This document shows positions 36,701 through 49,103 of a stretch of DNA of 64,000 nt, piece after piece. The position numbers and the translations under genes are program-made. Origin of the DNA: Rhynochetos jubatus. Lineage: Eukaryota; Chordata; Aves; Eurypygiformes; Rhynochetidae. Every line of letters begins with the position of its first letter. Position 1 is the stretch's first letter. Below the pieces are notes generated by a model. The model did not search any database, was not told the DNA's origin, and saw only the letters and a list, made by a program, of their open reading frames with translations. The DNA lies in contig CM050676.1 of NCBI GenBank assembly GCA_027574665.1, forward strand, positions 5,074,157 to 5,138,156, in the 5' to 3' direction.

Positions 36701-39700
36701 GTTTTGGGGGAAACGAGGTGTTGAAAATAGGTTGCTCACTTAAAGGGGTGAGCACATGTGCCCCTGCCTGCCAGACAAGTCTGCAGTTTGTGCGTGACTC
36801 CTTCACTTTGCAGAGAGACCCGAGGTTCTCCTGCTGCCCGCCTTACCGTGAAGTTCTGACCTTGGGCAGCGGGTTTGGTTTGATCCCTGGGCAAGATTGC
36901 TTCGGGGCTCTGTAGCCGGTACTGAGGTTTTGAGTAACCACTTCCGTTCCCACCTCTTGTGTCACAGTGCTGTTACTTGCTGATTCTCAGGGAAGATTTT
37001 ATTTTTTAAGTGTCCCCCCCTCCCAGCTCCCCAACAGTTTTTGGGTGAGATTCATTTCATTTCGTTTGAATGTATGCAGAACAGAATACTGGCAATTTCT
37101 TGTGTAATTAAAGGTGTTAACTAGCTCCAGGATATTGCTGACAACTCTTCAAAATGTGGTGGTTTTATTCCTTATTTAAAATACTTGATTTCTGTTTCAG
37201 CACTTCAGCCATGTCTCTCTTATATGAATGTGTGAACACAGTCATAGCAGGTGAGAACTGAAATTGGTAACCTAGACAAGAATATGATGAACTTTGTCAT
37301 CAGTTAACACCGTCTGTAAACCTCATTTAACTTCATGGATTTTATAACTGAAATAAGTGGCCTGGCAAACTTCGGTTTGCGTCGCTGTGTAACTGAAATC
37401 CTTTGTTGTCAGTCGATACGGCGAAGTTACTCCAGCTATGTCGTATTTGCTAAAGGCTGGAACAGTGCGCAAACAATGAGTGATTGTAATTCTACAATTT
37501 CACAGCTTAAAAACGTGTAATTCCTAAAGGAGGTTCCAATTCCTGGGGAAGGAATGTGAACTCCGTAACAGGGATGGAGAGAGAAACCAAGGCAGAAGGG
37601 GATAATGCGGTATTCCAGCACAGGCTTTGCACTTCTGTCATAGTGTGGAAGCAGAGGGTTATTGACTCCGCAGTTTAGCCACAAGCCTGTCTCTTGTGGG
37701 TCGTTTGGATAGCGATGCAGGAACTCACTGTACTGGGTCAGCTCAAAGAGGAAAGGGTGATCTGTCACTGGCTTGGTGTTTGTTCGCCCCTTCAGGGAAA
37801 CGTGAGGCGACATTGTGATGGGGGGACATAACGCAGAGGTTAATTCTGGTTTGGGTATGAGTATGCTTCACTGACATACTATAGGATAATGACACGTGTG
37901 CTTCACTAACATACAAGAGGGTCATTCTGTGGGTCAAAGGGAAATTCACACACTCAGGACTCCTCAGGGACTGTAACGTAAAACTCAGGTTCAGAGAAGA
38001 GACGTGAAGCTGTGCGCCTGTGTTGGAGCAGCACCTTGCACCTGCCAGCTCTTTGTGTGACCTGAAATGATAGCGTCCAACCGGCCTCCTCTGAAACGTA
38101 GCTCGACAGGATTAGGGACAGCAAAATGCCACCATCCTTCCTCGTCCCTCAGGTCAGCGTGTCTGATTGCTCAGTAAGAGCTGGGGTTGGCGTGGACGTG
38201 CTGTATGACAGCAGCAGCTAACGAGATAATGCCACCTTTTCCATTGTGGAGTTGCGTGCTGCGCAGGCTTTACAGGCGTCCAGTATCATCAACAATGGGA
38301 CCTGCTTGGTGCCTCAGGTCTCTTGCTGGCTTGATTACAGCTCCAATGTAATTACATTAAACTCCAGGATACATTGCTGCATCTTATTACATTAGGGAAG
38401 TGCGCACTTAAAAATTCAGCTGTGCAGTAGCTGATGACATATTTACAGTCTGGCCTGCTACGCAGTATCAGTAAAATTAAATCTGACTGAGAGCCAAGCA
38501 GAACGAAAAGCAGCTTTGACCTGGCTGTTCCAGCACTTCCTACCTTTACACTTACTTTCCTTGCCTGGCTATTACTACTCTTAAGGTATATGAAAGTGTA
38601 GTTGGTGTGACATCCTTCTCTTGTCCCCCGTCCCCCCCTCCCCGAAGCCCAAGTGAACAGACAAACAACAGAGTGGCATCTTCCCTGTGAGCAGAGCTAG
38701 CTGTTGACCTTTTGGTGTTGTGTTGTTGATTCATTCAGAACATAGGAATACTAACAACTTTGTGCTTGTGTGTTTCAGTTCTGATCTCGCTGTCCTCTGG
38801 GATGCCGAATCACAGCGCAAGCATCCAGGTACAACGCTGCCGTTTGGTGGGGGTTACTTGTTCTGCTCTACTGTGTAATACCAAGTGCTGTGGAGAAATT
38901 GGATTGTGTTCCTCTGCCAGAAGTTAAAGCAATAGCTCCCTGAGTGCTCTCGCTCAGGTGGAATCTTGCAGACTGAAGCATTTTCTGTATAAATTCTCAT
39001 TTTCTTTGCGCTAAAATGCAGATTCTTCTAGAGTTTTCCTAACTTCAGCTGCCACTGTCAATGCAATCATACAAAGGTTCCTTTTGTTTTGAATCTGTTA
39101 ACCCAACAAGACCCTCTTACCTAGAGGCCCCGGGTCTTGGTCACAGCACTTCCTTGTGCACTGAGTAAACTTTGTGAAGAGTTACTTTAATTAAAGACTT
39201 CTTAAAGCTTGTAGTAAGCATAATGTGGTCTCTTTTTCCAGCTTTGTGTTCAGAAATTAAGAATATTGATAGAAGATTCTGACCAGAACTGTAAGTATGT
39301 TGCTTGTTTTCATGGAAGCTTTTAGCAACCAGCTGCCAGGGAGAAATTGCATCGGTCTTAGAGCAGTGAGCTGTTTCTGCAAACAGCTTGTTCAGTGTTG
39401 TGGTGATGGTATGTTGTAAACAATTGCTGAGGTTTTTAATGTGGAAATAATTTTTGATAGTGAACATTTCTTTATAATGAGCTTTTTTTTAAAATAAATG
39501 AGGTTAATTATGACTGCTGTTTGTGGTCTTGTAAATCTAAACCAGTTCTCTGTCCATGATCTGGGTTTTCCCTTTTTATAAACTTGCTGCTTGGGAAGTC
39601 ATGAAGGGTATTCAGCACTGTAAACATAATAGTAAAATGCAAGAATGCTTACTTATTTTAGTGATTACAAGGAACACTGGGAAATCTTTTTTGTGCAAAT

Positions 39701-42700
39701 GTTTTACTGCCATCTGAATTTTCCCATTGAGAACAGGGCTCCTACTTAATACACCAGTCTTCTGTGCTTTTGAATCTGTGTTCATCCTAGGATGCCTGTT
39801 CGCAAAACCCATAGTTTCTATCTAGTAAATGCATATTTTTAAATCAAGGATAGAATTTGCGGGGCAAGAAGACCATGATGAAGATTATATATGTAATTAT
39901 GTGCCTGTATGTGGGATTATGATATCAAGGTCCGTAATCTCTGGTACACTGTGTCTCAAAAATGCTTTTCCCCATCACAAATTTTTATTGGAGTGTGTTA
40001 AAATTGACTTCAGTAGAAGCATTTGGTAGTAAGATTTCATCCTCAACACAAAACAGTGTTTCTATATTTGGAAAGAAGTTTTATTTTGTCTTTCACAGTG
40101 AAATACCTGGGACTGTTAGCTATGTCCAAAATCCTGAAAACGCATCCTAAGTCAGTTCAATCTCACAAGGATCTCATTCTCCAATGTTTGGATGACAAAG
40201 ATGAGTCTATCCGACTCAGAGCGTTAGATCTCCTGTATGGCATGGTAAGTTTCCACATGTATTTCCTTTCCTCTCCAGCCCCCGTGACCCTTTTGGAGGC
40301 TGATATTTAGGAAAAACATGCAACTTTCTCTTCCCCTCTCCCCACTAGTCTTGTGATAGGAAGTCACATATCTTTTCTGGTGCTTACAACACTTAAGAGA
40401 TCTGGCACAGCAGAGCTGGCTTTAAAAACTTTGATTCGGACTGGAAGGAGTTTCAGAGCTCAGACACTGTGGAAGTCACCCAGAAGGCTGCTTTTCCAAT
40501 GCCTAAGCCTTAGCAGCACCTTCCATCCTTCATCTAGGTATAAAGTGTTCGTTGCCCTGCTGTTAAGGCCGACAGACTGGGGTAGGTGCGTGCTGCTCTA
40601 GGTTGCAGTCCATGTTGCAGCACGCCAAAGCTCAGGTTGACTTAAGTTATGCCATCTGGGAAACAGTCCGGAGCACTCGGAAACAACAGGAGGCAGCTTT
40701 GAGCCCAGCACTGTAAACTTTGTTGTGCCTTTTGTGTGTGCAGAATGTCATTCTGTCTGCCCTCCCGTGTGCCACCGTTCCCGCCTGTGCCTTGTGCAGC
40801 TGCGCAGGGCAGTTCATAAGGTGCTGGGCTACAGGGCAATCTTGTAGTGACACCACTTGATCTCTGAAAATGCTGTGCTTATGATTTACATAGTAGAGTG
40901 CCTTTCCCTCAAGCGTGTGCCCCATGCACAAAGGGATGGTGATAGATACGTCTCAGCTTCCTATTTCAGAGGAGAAAGGGAAAAGTAAGAAGGGGGGCAT
41001 TTTTGTCTGGTGGTATTCATGAGATAATAACTTCAATAACCTTTCATCAGGACACTGGTTTTAATGTTGTTGCAAAGGGAATTGGAGTTACTTCTCAGTT
41101 CCTGTAGGTTAAATTCTGCTTGTTACGTCTTTAGTCAAAAATAACCTAGGAGAGCCCACCATTTTGCTCAACCCTGCCTCTTCCTCAGAGTGCTGCCTAA
41201 TGAATGATTATAGGAATACTGTTGTATACAGTTTTGTTAGTGATGTCTTTAACATGTACCCTTTGGAAGATCACAGCTGGAAGCAGTGAGTCATGACAAC
41301 TGGTGATACTTACAGAATATCTTGGTTGCTTTATTTAGATCAATAAGCTTCTGGACAAGTTAATCTAGCGTTTCAAAACATAGCTGTAATTCTTCTGGAT
41401 GTTAATGACTCTTAAACTGCTTTAGTCTAGAAGCAAAAATGTTTTAAACTATTAAATTTGCTAATCTGTCAGAAGTAGAAGATTGATTTTTCTCCTGGAT
41501 TTCTATGTTGCTGCTAGTTCTCATTCTTAGCTCTCCCACCCCATGGTCTGGTATACTTGTGCTGGCTCTGCTTTAATAACAACATTGAAAAGAAATAAAC
41601 AGGTTCCTTTTCTGATTGTGACTGAAGCTGGGGCCTAGGGAGGTGGTCTGAATTCTTGCTAACACGACACAGGTCCATCAAAGAGCTGGTAGTGGCTTTA
41701 ATGGAATTAGAAGGATTTGGCAGTATGGGAAATGGTGTAGTTGTGGTTCAACCTTTCAATAACTCTTTAACAGGTATCGAAGAAGAACTTGATGGAGATA
41801 GTGAAGAAACTGATGATTCATGTGGATAAAGCAGAAGGGACGACATACCGGGATGAGCTGCTGACCAAAATCATAGATATTTGTAGCCAGTCCAATTATC
41901 AGTATATCACAAACTTTGAATGGTCAGTGTTTCTGTGTGTCAGCTTTGAGATCGTCAGCGATGGTAATGCATGATTGTCTGCTGGTAACATTGCATCCCT
42001 TTCACTTTTCGTAGGTACATAAGCATCTTGGTGGAGCTGACCCGCTTGGAAGGCACGCGGCATGGGCATCTTATAGCAGCTCAGATGTTAGATGTAGCTA
42101 TCAGAGTTAAAGCTATACGTAAATTTGCAGTTTCTCAAATGGCCATGCTTCTGGACAATGCTCATCTCATAGCCAGCAACACCCAGAGAAATGGGATCTG
42201 CGAGGTGCTGTACGCTGCTGCTTGGATATGTGGGGAGTTCTCTGAGTAAGTGCAGACGGAAAGCCTGACGTGCTCTGAGCTGCTTCTTTCAAACAAAGAT
42301 TCAGGTCACGGAAAGTATTTTTGAGTGGAGGATAGTTCAGAATATGCACCCTGAAGCTAACAAAATGATTGCTTCTTTCCTGATCCCTCGCCCCATAAGA
42401 CTCCTCAGCTGTTTCTACCCAAGATGGATGCTTCCTTTTGAAAATCTGGTCTTTTTTCTTATCCCTGTAGTCCTGCCCACTCATGCAGAAAGGCATAATT
42501 GTGGGTATAAGCAGTAAGATCTTAAGACATTGAAGGAGCTCCTTAACCATTAAGGTCTCTTACTGGTCCGTTATCTTTTTTGTGCATCTTAGTCGTGAGC
42601 AGAGAGTTTTGAATACGAGCACAAGATTTATTGAAGCAAGTGCCATGATCTGCGTTCTTTCCTGTGTATTAAGCATTGCCTGTTAGATTGTATTTTTCTT

Positions 42701-45700
42701 CAGTAGAGGGTTGGACATAAAACCTCACTGGTGTGAGTGGTGGTACAGAAAGGCAGGAAGGAGGTTGGGCGGCTCAATCCAAACTGCCAGTGGAGTTGGC
42801 ACTTAAGTGCAGTGCTTAGCTCATGGAGAGAATACTCAGAGAGAGTGACCTTGTAAGGGTGAAAATAGGTGTCCCTTCCTTCCCCTCTGTAAAAGGAGAA
42901 AGCTGTAAATTCTTCTGTGCCATGTTACTACTGTAATTCAGAAGGGGAAAATACGCAGAGAGCAGATGATTATGTATTTGTAGTCTGTTCTGTCTTTCTG
43001 CAGCTCTTGGTACTGCAACTGAGGTTTTTGGGAAAAGTCTTCTCAGGAAAACTGATGAAATGCTGAGATTTCTCAATTGCTGTCATTCATTTGTCCACTC
43101 TGTCTTTATAGGCACCTCGAGGAAGCAAACCAAACTTTAGAAGCAATGTTGAGGCCTAAAGTTACAACTCTACCAGGCCACATCCAGGCAGTTTATGTCC
43201 AGAACATGGTGAAGCTCTATGCGTCCATCCTACAGCAGAAAGAGCAGTCGGGGGAAAAGGAAGCAGCTCAGGAAATTACACAGCTGATGGTTGAGCGTTT
43301 GCCCCAGTTTGTACAGAGTGCAGATCTGGAAGTTCAGGAGAGGGTAAGAGAACAAAATTACTTTGACATTTGTGATACAAAGTCTCTCGTGTGTCTTGGA
43401 GCATATATGTAACTTTGTGTGGATACACGTTTTGTAAGTGCTGTTGTTTATTCTGTGCCCTGTGTAACTCCATGAAAGGGAAGTTCTAGAGCTGGAGGAC
43501 TGGTAAGAGTGGTGGCACCTCATGTCAGAGCCCAGATCTTACTGCTGTTCGACACCGCCTTTGAAAACTGCTTGCAAGAATTACATTCAAAACAATGACG
43601 CAAGCGTTTAAGGACACAGCTAGAAAAGAGGGTTAACATGGGTTTTGGGTTTTTTACATTTGCTTTAAACCTGCAGTTGTGCTGCTTTCCTTAATTCTTT
43701 TAATGGAGTACAACAGTTCCCTTCTGCTGACATTCCTTGACGTTCATTTTTTTGTGAATTTTTTTTAATATTAACCCTGAAATTAGTTCTGCATTTGTTT
43801 TTAGGCTTCTTGCATCTTGCAACTAATAAAATATATTCAGAAGCTACAAATAAAAGAGGTTCCTGTAGCTGAGGAAGTAATAGCCCTGTTTGCTGGTGAG
43901 CTGAACCCTGTGGCTCCTAAAGCACAAAAGAAAGTACCAGTTCCAGAAGGGTAAGGTTCCTTCTCTCTCCCAAAGCCTTATTTAAACTTTTAAACTCTGA
44001 ATAGTAAAGATAAGCGTATGATGAGAAACACTGAAGTACTCAGGGGAACTGAGTCAAGCTCTTTGTTTACTGCAATTCTTACCAGTTTGGACCTTGATGC
44101 CTGGATCAATGAACCTCCATCAGACAGCGAGTCTGAAGATGAAAAGCCCAAAACAATTTTTCATGAAGAAGAGCAAAGGCATTCCAGACACAGACAGCCA
44201 GAAATAGATGAAGAGGAACTGGCCAGAGTGAGTGAATGTTAAAATGCTTTTCCCTACATAATTCAGTAGTAATGTAAGCGCTACTCTTTAGCAGCGATTG
44301 GAGCTGTTGAGGATTCTCCATGTAGCCAGTGCACCGTTCTGTCTTTACAGCTCAGGAAATCTGATGATTTGATGTGACAAAATGATATGTATTTGAATAC
44401 AGGTATTTTTGTAGGCATTGTGGAATGCCTACAATATAAATCCAATATAAAGGTCTCTTGGAAGTGTAGCTTGCTCATCTTGTCCGATTGAAACACGGGG
44501 ATATTCAAACATGGCTCTTGTTAGGAGTTTTGAGCTGTTGCAAAAATCTGACCTGTGAACAGAAGTGTAGTGCCATTCCCTTTGAAGTACAGGGTCTGGA
44601 GGTGGGACACTTGTGCTGAGCTCTGCTATGTGATGTTTTACACAGCACCTCCGTTAGGGTACTTCTCTTACTCTGTCATCTGTGTCAGCAGAAAAAGAGG
44701 CAGCACCTTTGCTCGTGGACTTCAGCACCTTCTGTGAATGTGACTGTTCTCAGCAATACCACCTTTCCTGCTTCTGGCCTTTTTGTTTTCAGAGAGAAAA
44801 CATTATTGATAAGTCTTCACTTCCTCTCTTTGCAAAAATGAAAATAGAAACATTTGAATTGTCATCAAAATCTGGTCTCTGGGAAGTTGCTATCTCTAGT
44901 CTACAATTAAAAAGCAAAGGAAGGATCCTCTAAGGAATATTAGTTACAACAGTAACAGTACTGGTAGTTATATCCTAGTACATCTTGTAACTCAAAACTG
45001 GTTTATCATATGCAAGCTACTATGCTGTAGTCTTGTTGCAAGTAGTACGTATTGTTCCAAAAACTTCAGGGAGATTTCGTTTTGCACTTTGCCTTTTATC
45101 CTTCTTTGCTTATAAACAAACATTCTAACTACAAATGCTCTTTTGCTTTTAGCGTCGAGAAGCCCGGAAACAAGAACAGGCAAACAACCCATTTTATATT
45201 AAAAGCTCTCCTTCCCCACAGAAGGTGAGTTGAGTCTGGATTAGAATATCTTGTTGGGCTCTCAGCTCGCTGAATGTCAGAGCTGCAGCTTCCCTCTGAG
45301 ACATTTGGATTACTTCCACTGCAATTCTGAAAGTGTGCTGACTAGAGTGGCTACCTACAACTATTTTTAGAAGTCTTGTTTGTGTTGAGACGCTCAGAAG
45401 TTACCTGATACCACAAGAGCAGCCAGCTTTCTGTGAATCTCTGGTGGGCCTCCAGTTCAGAAATTAGGAAGTGGTACTTGTCAAAACTCCTATTAGACAG
45501 TAGTTTGGAAAGCTCTGGATTAACTTGTTGTGGTGTTTATGTTTTAGCAAGGACTCTGTAAAAGCTGTGGAGAAACACTTCTCCCTGCCCTTGTGTCACA
45601 AATTCCTGTGCAGGTAGTTTGTCCCAGCCCTGGGTGCTGGAAGGGGTCAGGCTGCCAGGCACTTCATTAAGAGCAGTGAAGAGAGTGAACCTTGAACATG

Positions 45701-48700
45701 CTCCTCTTGAACACACAGTGTATTTTATGGATGAGAAGGTAGTTGTGGTCTCTTACCGCCTTTTTCAGGTGTATTCCTGAAATAATTAACTCCCTGTATA
45801 TCCTAAGGACTACTCCATTTTCCTCAATTCAAACCTCAAAATTTATCTTCTGAAGTGACAAGTTATTAGCCATAAAATACAAACCAAAAGATGTAACAAG
45901 CCACCTTCAGGGCAGTAGCAGGGTTAAAAAACTGTAGCTAAAAGTAGGGTCTTTCATAATCGTTATCAGCTGACTTTAAAATACACTCCGCTACCACACA
46001 GGATTTAGTACTGAGCTGTCCCATTCTTATCCTTTAAAATGTTCACTTAAAGGATTAAACTTGATGTTTTGAAATGTGTCTATTTATATAGATGTGTATC
46101 TCAGAATATAACAAACTCCCATTTTCCCAGCGATACCAGGACACTCCAGGTGTGGAACATATACCTGTGGTCCAGATCGACCTTTCTGTCCCCTTAAAAG
46201 TTCCAGGTAAGTGCAGCTAATCTTTAAAAAGCATTGCAGAATTCCAGTGAAGCAAAAGCAGTAATTCCTCCTTAGGTGTTTGGGGGCAAGGAGCGTACTT
46301 TGATTAGGCTCTGAAATACATCTTCCAAACTTACATGTCTTTGAAAACAGTCCTTCTCCGTCCAAGTGCAGTTCCTCTCAAGATGGTATTAGAAGTAATT
46401 CCGTGATTAAGTATATTGTGCAGCCAAGTCTGCAACATGTAAAGTAACCCATGTTGTGTGTAGGTAGCGGTCACCTTTGGAATGTCATAATGGGCTGGTG
46501 AAGGTGATCAGGAGGCATGGAGTCTGATGGTAGAGATACTGGTCTAATATCTTGTTTCAGATATCCAAAGGTACATTTAAGGAGTGGTTGGGTACAGCAC
46601 TGCAAAGCTGTTGATCAAGTGCCGTACGTGGCAAGGGATGAGTTCCAAGTGCAGATATTTTAGGCTTGCATGACAGTGTTTTTTCCTAAGGGGTGGAAAG
46701 CTGTCAGTGTTAGTACAGCAATGGCACCAGTTCTACTTAAAATACCAATGTTTAGATGCTCTTTGTAATCCAGTTAATGTGGACAAGAATCGGGGAGCAG
46801 GATAGAGCTCTGTCCTGTTTCTGGAGAGGTGGAGTATGAGAGTAAAGCTGTTGCCAGGGGGACTGTACGTGAGATGATACAGAAACACAGAGAGGTGTTG
46901 ATCCTTCTAATTCTGAGAAGCTGGAAGCAAGGTTCACACCTAACAAACTGTTTCAGTGATCAGTGTCCGTGTGGACTGTAGCCTGAAAGCAGCTTGGCTT
47001 CCTCCACAGGAATGCCGATGTCTGACCAGTATGTGAAACTGGAAGAAGAGCGAAGACACAAACAGAAACTGGAGAAAGACAAGAAAAAGAAAAAACAGAA
47101 AAAGGAGAAGAGAGGTAAACATCATCGCCATAACTCTCTGCACACGGAGAGTGAGGAGGATATTGCTCCAGCTCACCATGTCGATATCATCACGGAAGAG
47201 ATGCCAGAGGTCAGTTGCTTTGGTTGGTCTGACTTGTGACATTTAGCTGCGTGCTCCTCTTGAGACTTCTTCCCCGGGGCTGTCTGCCAGTCTGTATTGG
47301 TGCAGTTCGAGAGCTCTGATTTCTTGCGAGGCTGTTAAAGAAACGAATGATTGAGGTGGTCCTAAGCTGTTTGCAGGGGGAGAAATTATGCCTTTTTGTG
47401 CACAAAAAGACAAAAATTGCCACTGAAGCTATTAAAAACCAACCCCAAACTAAACAATATGCATCTCTGCTGTAAAAGTAATGCTGTCCAAATAGTCACT
47501 TCATTTATTATGCTCTGCTTCTTCACTTTGACATTAACTTGCTGTCTAGTCAGCAGGTTTGCAGCTGATTATGATTAATTGTGCATGCTAATGATGTAAT
47601 CTGTATTTGTTCCTAAAATTTCCTTTAATCAAAACCAAACAGCAGCAATTCAAATCCTGCAGTTTATGAAGAATGGTTTTCTGTTCTAAATTAATCTTGT
47701 AACTAGATGCTGCATTAAAGCACATTGTTCCTAGCGTGCCTGACTACAAGCTGGCCTGTTCCGGGGTGAACAGTCTTAAAAAACTGGGCTTGGGGGATGT
47801 CAAGTTTTAGTTTCGAAATTGCCCGTGGTTTGGTTCTTCAGTGGACGGTGTCTGTCTCTCCTGCAGAACGCTTTGCCCAGTGATGAAGACGACAAAGACC
47901 CCAATGATCCATATAAAGCACTCGATATAGATCTGGATAAGTAAGTGACAATTGTGTACGTTGTTTACGTAATTACTGACCAGAATGCATGAGGGCAGGT
48001 CTGGGCCCAGCCTGGCAAAGGCTCTGTCTACACTCCGTTAGGACTGAGTGTCTCACCCTGTCTTGGATGTAACCTTAGGTGATCATCCAGGCGTGTGTTC
48101 CTGCAGCAGTGTGGATGATAAGGCTAAGCTGCTTCTGGGAGGGCTGGAGCGTCGTTTTGTGTGACTGGAGTCTGAAAGCACAGGCAGTGTAGCTGGGATC
48201 AGATGTGAGTTAGGCTGAGCTTTTGGGTGTACCAGTACTGCTCTGATCTAACTCGCACTGTGACTTGCTTTCATACGTGTTCATCTCAGAACCGTGTACA
48301 TGCCAGCCTGCATGCTCCGTGTTGTGATAACTTGACCGGTAACAGCCAGTTCATGCCTCCCTGTTGCCTTGTGGACGTTCAGGGTGGTGCCACAGTTGAA
48401 GAATGTTGCTCTGATATGATTGAGTGAAGTGTGTGTCCTAACTCTGGCCAGAGGCTGGTCATTTGGCTACTGGGGCTGTTTACAGTGCCGGCGCCCCAGG
48501 CTGCAGCGCAGCAGACAGGATCCCTGTATGCCATGTCATAATTACCAGGGGGCTGTTAAGTATTGCACGTGGAGGTTTTTTTGTTTAGTTGCTGTTTTGG
48601 AAAATCACCACGCTAAAAATGATTGCTGGTTTGTGGTCCATGGGTGCCTCCTGTAAAGTTTTGGTGACTGTGCAGGCACATGTGTGTGCAGTAGCTCTCT

Positions 48701-49065
48701 GTATAATTAACTTTAAAGTCTGTGCCATCCTCTGAAGATCTCAGACCTGTAGAGGTTTGGCCCCTCGGTAATTTGCACAACAGTGATGTGGTGTTTTTAA
48801 CAAGTTTCTGAAAAAACTTGCTTTTTTCCTGAGCTGGCCACATCCCTCTGAGTCTGCAGGGGACAGATGTATAAAAGGAAATTAATCTCTCACTATAGAC
48901 CCTCATGTTTTCATGACAAGCTTCAGCAGCGTAGGAAAGAGAGCAGAGCAGTTTCTGAATGCTGTGCTCCAGGAGGCATCTTTGGACTTCTGTATTGTTT
49001 CCATCCGTTCTCTCTCCATTTCGTGTGAGTCGGTGTGCTCTCCTGCCATGTTTTCTCATGTCTCT

Positions 49066-49103
<38 letters not shown>

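Noticed and set aside
36381..36915. Overlapping 141- and 139-codon open frames in AP3D1 intron 8
   Set aside because: Both strands are open over the same stretch, composition is Cys-, Val- and Ser-rich and unlike a folded protein, and there are no splice signals.
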